Source: Photobacterium profundum SS9
GTDB taxonomy: Bacteria; Pseudomonadota; Gammaproteobacteria; Enterobacterales; Vibrionaceae
Assembly: GCF_000196255.1 (NCBI RefSeq)
Contig: NC_006371.1
Location: forward strand, 510,332-574,331
Length of the DNA stretch: 64,000 bases
Reading direction: 5' to 3'
Shown here: positions 54,094 to 62,600 of the stretch, piece by piece
Numbering within the stretch: the stretch's first letter is position 1
Layout: the number at the start of each line of letters is the position of its first letter
Program-made: the position numbers and the translations under genes
The notes under the pieces: model-generated
Database searches by the model: none
Seen by the model: the letters and a program-made list of their open reading frames with translations, nothing else
What the model was told of the DNA's origin: nothing

Positions 54094-54369
54094 CTTAATG
54101 ATCGAAATAGGTGTTTTTGAATGAAGTGCCCTTTACTGTGAAAACTCTATTTCGCGATACTGAGCGAAGTCTTTCTTTCAAACTCTCGAATAACGAAGCT
54201 TTCAGCCTTCAGGTCGGGATTAATCATTGAATTATTTCTATTTTTAGTCGTCACCTTAGCTGTTTGTTTTGTTTATCTAAGTGTTGGTGGTTATATATAC
54301 CTCGCAAATTTTGTAGATTCGTTTACTATGCGCCACCGAAAATATTTCTGCTAAAACGATTAGGCTAAT
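54094..54369. other. Intergenic region after the pilin gene
   Basis: CGAAATAG (54099) and CTATTTCG (54147) form a distant inverted repeat of 8 bases. No gene is seen. Confidence 0.35.
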
Positions 54370-55113
54370 ATGTCCGCCAACGCCCTATATACCGACCTTT
54401 CTGGTTATTATGATTTAATGTGTGTCGATATCGATTACCATGCTCAAAGCCACTGTATTCGCAGGCTACACCAGATTTTCGGTAACGACGGAAATACTCA
54501 TCTTGATCTAGCTTGCGGAACAGGTCCGCACGTACGTCATTTTATTGATTTTGGCTATCAAAGTAGCGGGCTCGATATTAATCAACCGATGCTAGATATA
54601 GCAACTACTCGTTGCCCAGAAGCACAGTTTTCTTTGCAAAACATGAGTGAATTCAAAATGGCAGAGCCATTAGATTTAATCACTTGCTTCTTGTACTCCA
54701 TCCATTACAGCGATGGTATCGAGAAATTGAAAGACTGCCTTAAAAGCGTACATAGTGCGTTAAAAAGTGATGGTATTTTCTGCTTTAACGTGGTCGATAA
54801 AAACAAAATCAACAACGCTTTATTTGTAAAACACACCGCGAAACAAGAAGATAATGTGTTTTCTTTCCAGTCTGGTTGGCATTACAGTGGTGAAGGCGAA
54901 AAACAGGCGCTAAAACTCAGTATTGAAAAAACAACCGCAGAAGAAACCCAAATTTGGAACGACGAACACCCTATGGTTGCTTTCTGCTTTAATGAATTGA
55001 AAGAAATCTTGAAACCTTACTTTGAAGTCCATGTCTTTGAGCATGACTACGAGAAGATCATCCCTTGGGACCAGAACTCTGGAAACGCCATCTTTGTCTG
55101 TGTGAAACTCTAA
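54370..55113 (+). CDS. Class I SAM-dependent methyltransferase
   Basis: 247 residues with a Rossmann-type fold. HLDLACGTGPHVRHF is SAM motif I, SGLDINQPML is the acidic loop of motif II and LITCFLYSIHY resembles the substrate-side motif. The C-terminal part is beta-rich, as in glycine/sarcosine or small-molecule methyltransferases. Substrate unknown. A perfect 15-base inverted repeat follows the stop. Confidence 0.85.
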   Translation: MSANALYTDLSGYYDLMCVDIDYHAQSHCIRRLHQIFGNDGNTHLDLACGTGPHVRHFIDFGYQSSGLDINQPMLDIATTRCPEAQFSLQNMSEFKMAEPLDLITCFLYSIHYSDGIEKLKDCLKSVHSALKSDGIFCFNVVDKNKINNALFVKHTAKQEDNVFSFQSGWHYSGEGEKQALKLSIEKTTAEETQIWNDEHPMVAFCFNELKEILKPYFEVHVFEHDYEKIIPWDQNSGNAIFVCVKL

Positions 55114-55119
55114 ATTCTG

Positions 55120-55162
55120 GGTTGTATCATTCAATCAGTCATATACCTTGAATGATACAACC
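55120..55162. terminator. Perfect 15-bp inverted repeat after the methyltransferase gene
   Basis: GGTTGTATCATTCAA and TTGAATGATACAACC surround a 13-base loop. No T run follows, so it could be a terminator without a tail, an RNA stabiliser or a protein-binding site. Confidence 0.5.
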
Positions 55163-55278
55163 ATCGAACTGCACCCAAATACCTGCCATACATTTTCCTC
55201 GCTCAATACCGCCAAGTGTTATACATCAACGTCATGGTTTGTTCAGCATCTGTATTTTTTATTTAACCTAATCCCCCC

Positions 55279-55500
55279 TTATTGGCTGTTAGTTCTGTTT
55301 TTCCTATTTCTGAACAAGGATACTAAGAAAGAAACCAGAGCGAGAAATATAAACAGCCAGAATAAAGGGATAAACCCGAAAGGCTCAATAAGTAGCCCAT
55401 CTTTATCGACATACGAGCCAATTAGGTTAAAACTGAGTAAACATGCCATGCTAAAAGCCAGAAATAGAGCGGCTAACCAAAATCTTTTTAGTACTTTCAT
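55279..55500 (-). CDS. Small membrane protein, DUF3955-like
   Basis: 73 residues with two membrane helices (FWLAALFLAFSMACLLSF; FIPLFWLFIFLALVSFLVSLF). Between them YVDKDGLLIEPFGFIPL matches the signature of DUF3955 proteins, where it is usually Y-x-D-x-D-G-x-L-x-E-P-F. GAGAG lies about seven bases before the ATG. Function unknown. The family name is from memory. Confidence 0.6.
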   Translation of the reverse strand: MKVLKRFWLAALFLAFSMACLLSFNLIGSYVDKDGLLIEPFGFIPLFWLFIFLALVSFLVSLFRNRKNRTNSQ

Positions 55501-55630
55501 TGATTGCTCTCAATCATTAAATCGGATTATGTCTTGCTTCTGACAGCCAAAATCGTGGAGACGTTCATACCAAGCCTTTCCCCGTGTTACTCGCGAGCTA
55601 GTGTTGCTTATTAGGTGATGCTCGTAAACG

Positions 55631-55996
55631 CTATTTGGGATTTAGACCAAGCTCTCTTAGCTTTGTTTTAGTCAGCCCTAACGACACAATTCGGTGGGAC
55701 TCTTTAAGGTAATACATCAATGCTTCATCTGTTTCTGTTGAACTCTCGTATTGTTGTATCCACTTCATTCCTCGAGTAGCGAAGTAGGGGGCTGATCTAT
55801 AGCCAGCATGCTCACTTAAAAAAACGAAGTTAAGATCTGACGTTTTAAAGGTGAAAGCGGGATCGTCAACTGTCCCTAAACCACCAATAGCGAACACTTT
55901 ACCGCCCACTTTCCATACATGAGAGTTGTTCCACTGAACCACGTATGTCGTTGCCGGTAACGAGCGACAGAACGCGTTATATTCATCATAAGTCAT
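55631..55996 (-). CDS. MmcQ/YjbR-family protein
   Basis: 121-residue protein with the CyaY-like fold of the MmcQ/YjbR family: MTYDEYNAFCRSLPATTYVV at the start, then WKVGGKVFAIGG, FKTSDLNFVFLSEHAGYRSAPYF and a C-terminal LKESHRIVSLGLTKTKLREL helix pair. Family members are often called DNA-binding, though the role is unproven. Single gene. Confidence 0.85.
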   Translation of the reverse strand: MTYDEYNAFCRSLPATTYVVQWNNSHVWKVGGKVFAIGGLGTVDDPAFTFKTSDLNFVFLSEHAGYRSAPYFATRGMKWIQQYESSTETDEALMYYLKESHRIVSLGLTKTKLRELGLNPK

Positions 55997-56607
55997 GCAA
56001 ATGTTCCTCTTACCTTCTAACGGCTAGCATACGTTATGCCACGGTAAACTTACCAAGCACACCGAATGTTACACTATAACCGCCAAGTGTAATGCATCAC
56101 CTTGATTGCTTGGTTAAATTTCGTGTGTTTCGGTAAGCTTAATAATTTGTGTGAGTAAAACATTCACGATTAGCTCAATACTATCCAAAGCACTTATTAC
56201 TGAAGATTAGCGACTGAGTACACTTGCTGTAATACAAGAGTAGGTTTATTGATGCTTGTGATAACCTATATTTGAAATGGTGTATTTAACTATTGAGTGA
56301 TCTATTGATTTAAAGCATATCGTTATTAATTAAACCATACCGATTGATATACTGCTTGTGAATGGCTGCGTATACTGCTGGTTGTTAGTATATGCACTTG
56401 TTCTTGGTTTCTTCATGATGAATCTAAAACCATGGTGTAGGAGAGATCCACCTCTTCAATGTTGAAGAGATTTCTCGTAATTTTAAGTTGATTACTGGCT
56501 AGATCTGATTATTTACAATAACGCCCAGAAAAGTCTCATCTTTTTTAACGGTTCATTGTGATATTTTGCAGCCTGGCAGCATAAGTGCTACTCCATGAGT
56601 GAGAAAA
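55997..56607. other. Region upstream of the diguanylate cyclase gene
   Basis: About 610 bases, no convincing gene. ACCGCCAAGTGTAATGCATCA (56079-56099) resembles ACCGCCAAGTGTTATACATCA at 55208-55228, so an imperfect direct repeat flanks the DUF3955-MmcQ segment. A hairpin CTCTTCA-ATGT-TGAAGAG (56452-56469), extended by GAGA/TCTC arms, may be a structured leader. No c-di-GMP riboswitch was recognised. Confidence 0.35.
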
Positions 56608-58473
56608 ATGTTTAATCTAAAACACCCTTATCGTTTAACGTTAACCTTGTATTTTTTAGGTTTTGGTGTGATTGTCGCATTGGTAACATCATTTATAAAT
56701 TATAAAATTAGCTTTGTTGATCTTGATGAAACACTTCATGAAATCTCTCAATCTGAAGTTTCTTTTAAACGAGATTATTTGTCTGGTTACATTAAAAGTA
56801 GTGAAATACTACTTTCGTCGATAGTTAAAAGTGATCTAACAAAAGAATTTGTTCTATCGAATGAAATTAACGATAAAATAAATGCGACTAACCTTTTCTA
56901 TGCGTTAGCCTTTTCTGATAAAGATGTGATGCAGCTGCGTTATATCGATAGAACGGGAAAGGAAGTAATAAGAATAGATAGGAATAGTTCCACTGATGAT
57001 TTGCATGTTATTTCAGATAACAATATGCAAGATAAAAAAGAAAGGTCTTATTTTAAAGAGGCCGCGACCTTAAAAGAAAATCAATATTGGTATTCGAATA
57101 TTGATCTAAATGTTGAACATGGAAAAATAGAACAACCATTAAAACCGACGTTTAGAGTTGCAACACCGTTGATTATTAATGATCAGTTTTATGGCGTTGT
57201 TGTCGTTAATTTATTGTTTGGTGAAACAATAAATTTCTTGTCTTTCTCTGAAAACTTCAATATTTACTTAGCTAATGGCGATGGTAATATTATTCATCAC
57301 CCAGATAATAGTCAGTCATGGAGCCAATATTTTTCAAATTTGAAGAAGTTAGATGGTATTTTCCCTAATTCAGCATCAAATATTCTTAAGTCTAATGCTT
57401 TTTACGGCGAGGGGGTTTATTCATACTCTTTGGGTGATTTGTTTGGAAATAAAGATAATCTAAAAGTTATTTTTACACCAAAATCAGGTGTAAAAAAAAC
57501 CATGCAAAATAAAAATATTATCTCGGCGTTACTTATTGCATTAACTGTACTTGCGGTATCTTTTCCTCTTTCTTGGTTCGCAAGTATTATCCCTTCACGT
57601 TTACAGTCAAAACTTTCTGAAGCTTACTATAAAATTAAAAAAAACGCTGCGGTTATTGATAAACACGTAATGATACTAAGCACAGACAGAGACGGGGTTA
57701 TCAAGCAAGTAAACATGTGTTTCGGTGAAACTACCGGGTATTCAACGGATGAAGTGATTGGTAAAAAACAAAGTGATTTTCGACACAGTGATACTTCTTT
57801 AGAAACGTATGGCGATATACGTGAACTTATTCTTACTGGAAATGTATGGGAAGGCGAACTAAAAGAAATAGATAAAGAGGGGAATGATTTATGGGTACAT
57901 AAATTCATTACACCAGATGTTAATGCTGATGGCATGATTAATGGCTTCACTACGATAGTTCAGAATATTACTGATAAGAAAAATATAGAGTTACTATCGA
58001 TTACTGATAGTTTAACTGGGTTATATAACCGTTATAAACTAGAATCTGTATTATTGTCGGAATCCTCTCGTTGTGATCGATATAAAAACAATTTTTCAGT
58101 TATCATTTTTGATATTGATTTTTTCAAAAAAATCAATGATACTTACGGTCACTTAGTGGGTGATGATGTACTTATCCACTTAGCTAAATTATTAAAAGAA
58201 AACACCAGTATAACCGATGTGGTTAGTCGCTGGGGAGGCGAAGAGTTCCTAATTGTTGCTTGTAATATCAACCTTCATGATACTTATATCTTTGCCGAAA
58301 AGTTAAGAATACTAATAGAGAACTATAACTTCCCGTCTATTGGTAAAATGACGATCAGCTGTGGTGTTGCGCAGTATATAAATAACGAGTCAATATCAGA
58401 ATTAGTATCAAGAGCCGACTTTGCTTTATATCAGGCAAAAAAAATGGGGCGTAATAAAGTAGTCAAAGCATAG
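56608..58473 (+). CDS. Membrane diguanylate cyclase with Cache-like, PAS and GGDEF domains
   Basis: Makes cyclic di-GMP from two GTP. About 621 residues: a first membrane helix near 10-32, a periplasmic Cache-like sensor (motifs QLRYIDRTGKEVIRID and YFKEAATL), a second helix near 305-330, a PAS domain (TDRDGVIKQVNMCFGETTGYSTDEVIG) and a C-terminal GGDEF domain with SLTGLYNR, DIDFFKKINDTYGH and GGEEF (about 543-547). The inhibitory site RxxD five residues before GGEEF reads SITD, so product inhibition is probably lost. ATG 56608 is chosen; GTG 56599 is an alternative. It stands alone. Confidence 0.92.
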   Translation: MFNLKHPYRLTLTLYFLGFGVIVALVTSFINYKISFVDLDETLHEISQSEVSFKRDYLSGYIKSSEILLSSIVKSDLTKEFVLSNEINDKINATNLFYALAFSDKDVMQLRYIDRTGKEVIRIDRNSSTDDLHVISDNNMQDKKERSYFKEAATLKENQYWYSNIDLNVEHGKIEQPLKPTFRVATPLIINDQFYGVVVVNLLFGETINFLSFSENFNIYLANGDGNIIHHPDNSQSWSQYFSNLKKLDGIFPNSASNILKSNAFYGEGVYSYSLGDLFGNKDNLKVIFTPKSGVKKTMQNKNIISALLIALTVLAVSFPLSWFASIIPSRLQSKLSEAYYKIKKNAAVIDKHVMILSTDRDGVIKQVNMCFGETTGYSTDEVIGKKQSDFRHSDTSLETYGDIRELILTGNVWEGELKEIDKEGNDLWVHKFITPDVNADGMINGFTTIVQNITDKKNIELLSITDSLTGLYNRYKLESVLLSESSRCDRYKNNFSVIIFDIDFFKKINDTYGHLVGDDVLIHLAKLLKENTSITDVVSRWGGEEFLIVACNINLHDTYIFAEKLRILIENYNFPSIGKMTISCGVAQYINNESISELVSRADFALYQAKKMGRNKVVKA

Positions 58474-59111
58474 TTAAGGTAGCTGAGCTTTATCGGTAAG
58501 CAAGTAGTTATTGAGCACGTAAATATAGATGTCTATTTACGTTATTATATATCCGTTAACTCTTTTTATCTATTCATAATCTGCAACAACTCTGCTACTC
58601 ATTACTGCATAAGCATAGACTGTTGGGGTACTGCCCAGCGGTAAATGCCAAACGGCGCATCACTTTGATAGCCCCGCAGCACCTGTGCCATTCGCCTTTG
58701 ACTATTCACTTTTCCCCTTGATTATTTTTATATTTTTCAACAAGTTCTAGCTCTCGATAACAAAATAAGAGCGTATTTTCGCTACTTGCATCAAGGTTCA
58801 TGTACTACTGGTAAGGTATTATAAGCACTCTATTACTTATCGTTACTTGAATCCCACTTGTGGTTACCCAATCAGCCTCAAGAACAGAAAAACAAGTCTG
58901 GCTGATAAACAACATGATCTGGTCAATGACACTTAGAATTGGGGTAGATAGCTGAGGCGCTATTGATGTAAGCAGGAAGTTTCAGAAACAACTACAAGTC
59001 ACATACAGCCTAGCTTAAGGAATTCAAACCAAACAGATTTGCCAGATTAGATCTTTGGCTGTTCATTCGGCGACTCAAGAACCGGACAATACAAAAGGAA
59101 GCAATCAATTT
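58474..59111. other. Region between the diguanylate cyclase and MauE-like genes
   Basis: About 640 bases. A 35-codon minus-strand frame runs from GTG 58709 to a stop at 58602, with AAGGGG four bases upstream (RRMAQVLRGYQSDAPFGIYR and on). It may be a tiny gene or the tail of a decayed one. Otherwise nothing is recognised. Confidence 0.3.
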
Positions 59112-59558
59112 ATGAAAACTAGAGGCTATTTCCATCTTTTTGTTACCTCTTTTGTACTGATGTGCGCTGCAGCACTCACGGCCAAAGGGTTTGTCTTAGC
59201 GGAACACACCAGATTGCTACTTAGCGATACCGGTATCGTCCCTATTATGTATGCCGAACCAATCGCTTTTGCCATACCACTAGTGCTTGGCATTAGCGCC
59301 CTCACCACCTACTTTGGCATTACAACCTTATTTCCTGTTGTTGCTGCCTTCTGCATGCACATTGCCCTGTTGGGACTTGCCCTTTATCAAGGATTACATT
59401 TTGATTGCGGCTGCTACCTGCCGGGTTCGCTTCAGTCAGCTGTCTACAGCACACTTCAGCCACAATTTTTCATCATGCTGCTAGTACTTATTGTTTCAGC
59501 AGCACTTTATTATTTCAATAACTTGGCAAACCACCGCGCTATAACACCAACAGTGTGA
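59112..59558 (+). CDS. MauE/DoxX-like membrane protein
   Basis: 148 residues with four helices. The loop before the last helices has HFDCGCYLPGS, a Cys-x-Cys motif as in MauE and vitamin K epoxide reductase-like or DoxX-type proteins linked to disulfide chemistry. ATG 59112 is preferred since AAAAGGAAG lies ten bases before; the longer frame from 59055 adds a polar stretch. The rhodanese gene begins 37 bases downstream, so the two are co-transcribed. Reaction unknown; a redox or sulfur-transfer role is inferred from the pairing. Confidence 0.6.
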   Translation: MKTRGYFHLFVTSFVLMCAAALTAKGFVLAEHTRLLLSDTGIVPIMYAEPIAFAIPLVLGISALTTYFGITTLFPVVAAFCMHIALLGLALYQGLHFDCGCYLPGSLQSAVYSTLQPQFFIMLLVLIVSAALYYFNNLANHRAITPTV

Positions 59559-59595
59559 TGTGGCGGAACAAGCCTATTTTCATAAGGATACAATC

Positions 59596-60174
59596 ATGAT
59601 ACAAAACAAGGCATCTTTGCACTCGCTTTCTTTCTTGCGTACCGGACGCAGTTCTTCACTTAACATTCTTATTCTTGCCAGTGCATTGTTAACCTTACCG
59701 TTTAGTGCCAATGCAGGCCTGTTTGGCGGTAAATTCAAAGCCGAAGTAGAGACAGAGCAAGTGGCCATCAAACTTCATAATGAAACCCTTGCCGGCGACT
59801 ACCTGCTTATCGACACTAACGGGCTCAAAACACTTATCGAACAAGATACCGATGTGATGATTGTCGATGCAATGCCGTTCAAAGACAGCTACAAGAAAGA
59901 GCATATCCCAAGCGCTAAGCAGTTCGAGTTTCCGATCCCTAATATGCCGGAGTGGGACTCTGCATTAACCGACCAGCAATCAGTCGAGGATTTCACCCAG
60001 CTTCTCGGTGAAAACAAGAGTAAAACCTTGGTCTTTTACTGTGGATTCGTGAAATGCAGCCGTAGCCATAACGCCGCTGCTTGGGCGGTGAAACTCGGTT
60101 ACACCAATGTCTATCGTTACCCTGGCGGTATTTTTGCGTGGAAAGGCGCTGGCTTTAAAACCTCTTCGCTATAA
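59596..60174 (+). CDS. Exported rhodanese-domain protein
   Basis: 192 residues. A signal peptide with a long n-region (hydrophobic ILILASALLTLPFSANA, cleavage near residue 40) precedes a single rhodanese domain: VMIVDAMPFKDSYKKEHIPSA at its start and the active-site loop YCGFVKCSRSHNAA with the catalytic Cys. It probably moves sulfane sulfur or handles thiols in the periplasm. ATAAGGAT lies before ATG 59596. It overlaps no gene and follows the MauE-like membrane protein directly. Confidence 0.85.
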   Translation: MIQNKASLHSLSFLRTGRSSSLNILILASALLTLPFSANAGLFGGKFKAEVETEQVAIKLHNETLAGDYLLIDTNGLKTLIEQDTDVMIVDAMPFKDSYKKEHIPSAKQFEFPIPNMPEWDSALTDQQSVEDFTQLLGENKSKTLVFYCGFVKCSRSHNAAAWAVKLGYTNVYRYPGGIFAWKGAGFKTSSL

Positions 60175-60202
60175 CTATTTCCTATCAATCACCTCAAATA
60201 TC

Positions 60203-60245
60203 AAAAAGGCTGGATCATTAAAAATGATGACCCAGCCTTTTCCTT
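60203..60245 (+). terminator. Terminator after the MauE-rhodanese operon
   Basis: AAAAGGCTGG and CCAGCCTTTT pair, with an inner TCAT/ATGA pair, and T-rich DNA follows. Confidence 0.85.
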
Positions 60246-60484
60246 TAATACTGTAATGACACTACTGCTAATACCTATCGGATTTATTTTATAATCTACC
60301 GTGCTTCATTCACTATTAGCTGGTTACTTGAATCAATTCGTAAACTAACCGATTTCACCAGCCCCCGGTTGACAACTCAAATGTGATCCAACGCACTGGA
60401 TCTACTTTTTCATAATCGTCATCCTAACTTGGGTATATACCGCTGGAATAATACAATAAGTGCAACAGACTAAAACCATCAAAA
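60246..60484. other. Intergenic region with a MITE end fragment
   Basis: AACTTGGGTATA near 60425 is the end sequence of the 266-bp repeat family, with no partner end visible, so it is probably a relic. Confidence 0.4.
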
Positions 60485-60835
60485 TTAAAATATAAAGATC
60501 AGTAAAAGACAGCCTAAAAAGGCAGGCAAACCCGCGATAAACATAATTAAACCAAATTGATAATTTTGTCTTTTCTGATTTTCAAAATCCGCCCCAAAGT
60601 CATGACCTGCTACCATATCCTTTGCTTTCTTAGCTGCGGGGTCAAGTTCCCAATTACGACTATCATTACTGCCTTCCCAAGTTAAACCTGCAATACCCCA
60701 AATAACAATGACAACAAAAAATAAGAAATCACTCAGGCTTGTTGAAGCAAAAAACGCAATATATTTGGAGAGCAGAAATACAACCAATGCCGCCAATATA
60801 TTAGTAATTAAAACCATGTTTAAGAGTTTTTTCAT
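60485..60835 (-). CDS. Hypothetical membrane protein, three helices
   Basis: 116 residues: hydrophobic segments at about 5-25, 35-50 and 95-115, with a soluble stretch rich in Lys, Asp and Asn between (DPAAKKAKDMVAGHDFGADF). I do not recognise the family. It is transcribed leftwards, alone. Confidence 0.5.
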   Translation of the reverse strand: MKKLLNMVLITNILAALVVFLLSKYIAFFASTSLSDFLFFVVIVIWGIAGLTWEGSNDSRNWELDPAAKKAKDMVAGHDFGADFENQKRQNYQFGLIMFIAGLPAFLGCLLLIFIF

Positions 60836-61037
60836 AAGTTCTGCCTTTGCATTTTCGCCGTTAGGTTACCTGCTATCCTAGCTCTTTATGTATGAAAACT
60901 CATCACTGATATTAATCTGTATGATGTCGATCGCAATATCAATTCAAATTGATTATGCATGGTGGGTTTACCATTAGAAATCATACTGTTAGTGGCGAGT
61001 GGCGTTCCAAAATAGCTTGTTCAGACATAACCTAATA

Positions 61038-62600
61038 TTAGTGAACCTCGCTCTCATTGTCTTGATGGTGAGGCTGGTTGTTGGCCCACTTCATCGCGAT
61101 CACCATAATTGGAACCAGAAGGATAATAGAGAATATAATCCACTGGAAGTTGTTGACTCCCGCAACTGACATGGCCTGAGTTTTCAACTGTTCGCTTAAC
61201 AGTAAAGCGATTTGTTCTGAGCTCGGGTTAATCATTCCCTGCTGCAGCAAATCGGCTGTCATTTGTTGGTGTAGAACAAAAGTCTCGCTGCTGGCATTGT
61301 AGTTTTCGGCTAATTTGCTGACCGAACCCACCGTTTCTATATACATCAACCGCGAAAATTCAGTGATGGCAAGTAACGAACCAAAGTTACGGAATAGATA
61401 AAACCAGGTAATTCCTTCGGCCACCTGATGTTTGGGAAAACTACGTAAAATATGAACAGTCAGGGTGATATTGAGAATACCCACAGCCAAGCCTTTGAGC
61501 AGTAAAGCAGGCCAGAGATCGGATACACCACTGTGGGCATTGCTGCCAGCAAGCAAAGCACAAGCTAATAGCATAATAGAGACGCCTGCTGGAATAACGT
61601 TTTCTGGGTTTCTTTTTGGGTTGCAGGTGGCTATCAGCGCAATGATCAGGCCGCCAATCATACCGGCAAAGCCAATCATTTCCAGCTCGCCCAAATGCTC
61701 ATGGCTATAATGCATGACTTGGGTGACATAGGTTGAAACCAGAATCGTGGTTCCCATGATCACAAAGCCTGCCACCGCAGCATCGAGCATACCCACTTTC
61801 CCATGGGGACTGGCTAGAGCCTTAAAGCGAAGATATTCTCCTTTACCCCAACGGCGTCGCATAGCAATGATCGCTGCTGCACCGATTACGAGGGTCAGCA
61901 AGGTGAGCTCGATGATCTCCGGATCGCGAAACCAGTTAAAGCGTTCGCCTCGCAGTAACAGATAAGTTACACCGCAGATAAAACCACTTAGCAGTACCGC
62001 CTGCAGAAAATTAAAGCGGATTTTCTGGCGCTCATCGGGGCAAGGCCAATGGCCGAACCGCGCCCAATAGAGCATGCCAATAAAGGGGATTACCTGAACG
62101 GCAAAAGACCAGTGCCAGAGGTTGTTTTCGGCCAAGTGAGAGAGGAAATAGGGATAGATACTCAGGGGAATCAATACCACACTGAGCAACATCACACCTT
62201 CAACAAAAGCAATCGCACGATAACCCAGATTGCGCAATACAATGGCATGGGCAAACAGTAGTAAGAAGCTAGCAGAAACGCCGTGGCCGAACCAAGCGAT
62301 CATTTGCGGGGCCGAACTCATCCACAGGCTGCTGATCAGGGCGCAGATCAGGCCGATCCCCGCACCGAGCCGGAACAGAGCACGATAGCCGATACGGTAG
62401 GATAGCCATGCAGCTAGAGGAAAAGCCATCAACTGCCCGAACATGTTCAGGGTTTTGAACCAAGAGGCTTCGTCTGCTGACAAGCCTAATGTTCCGGCCA
62501 TTTCTGCCGCTCCGGTGGTATAGATCTCAGCTGTTATCCCCTGAGGGAAAAGAGCCAGCAAGGCCAGAGCAAGAATTGCAAAGGGTTGAATTTTCATCAT
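61038..62600 (-). CDS. MFS multidrug transporter (DHA2, EmrB-like)
   Basis: 520 residues with about fourteen helices, the DHA2 count. The start LFPQGITAEIYTTGAAEMAGTLGLSADEASWFKTL is typical of EmrB-type pumps that work with an HlyD-family adaptor. Its start overlaps the stop of the adaptor gene by one base. The base composition is visibly richer in G and C than that of most of the window, which suggests recent arrival. The substrate is unknown; a toxic compound sensed by the divergent TetR protein is likely. Confidence 0.88.
   Translation of the reverse strand: MMKIQPFAILALALLALFPQGITAEIYTTGAAEMAGTLGLSADEASWFKTLNMFGQLMAFPLAAWLSYRIGYRALFRLGAGIGLICALISSLWMSSAPQMIAWFGHGVSASFLLLFAHAIVLRNLGYRAIAFVEGVMLLSVVLIPLSIYPYFLSHLAENNLWHWSFAVQVIPFIGMLYWARFGHWPCPDERQKIRFNFLQAVLLSGFICGVTYLLLRGERFNWFRDPEIIELTLLTLVIGAAAIIAMRRRWGKGEYLRFKALASPHGKVGMLDAAVAGFVIMGTTILVSTYVTQVMHYSHEHLGELEMIGFAGMIGGLIIALIATCNPKRNPENVIPAGVSIMLLACALLAGSNAHSGVSDLWPALLLKGLAVGILNITLTVHILRSFPKHQVAEGITWFYLFRNFGSLLAITEFSRLMYIETVGSVSKLAENYNASSETFVLHQQMTADLLQQGMINPSSEQIALLLSEQLKTQAMSVAGVNNFQWIIFSIILLVPIMVIAMKWANNQPHHQDNESEVH

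Noticed and set aside
51757..56100. The accessory stretch as part of a chromosomal integron
   Set aside because: Acetyltransferase, DUF3955 and MmcQ genes are common integron cargo, but no attC-like repeats of the proper form or integrase were seen and gene directions vary.
55997..56607. A c-di-GMP riboswitch before the diguanylate cyclase gene
   Set aside because: The hairpin near 56452 lacks the conserved GEMM core sequences.
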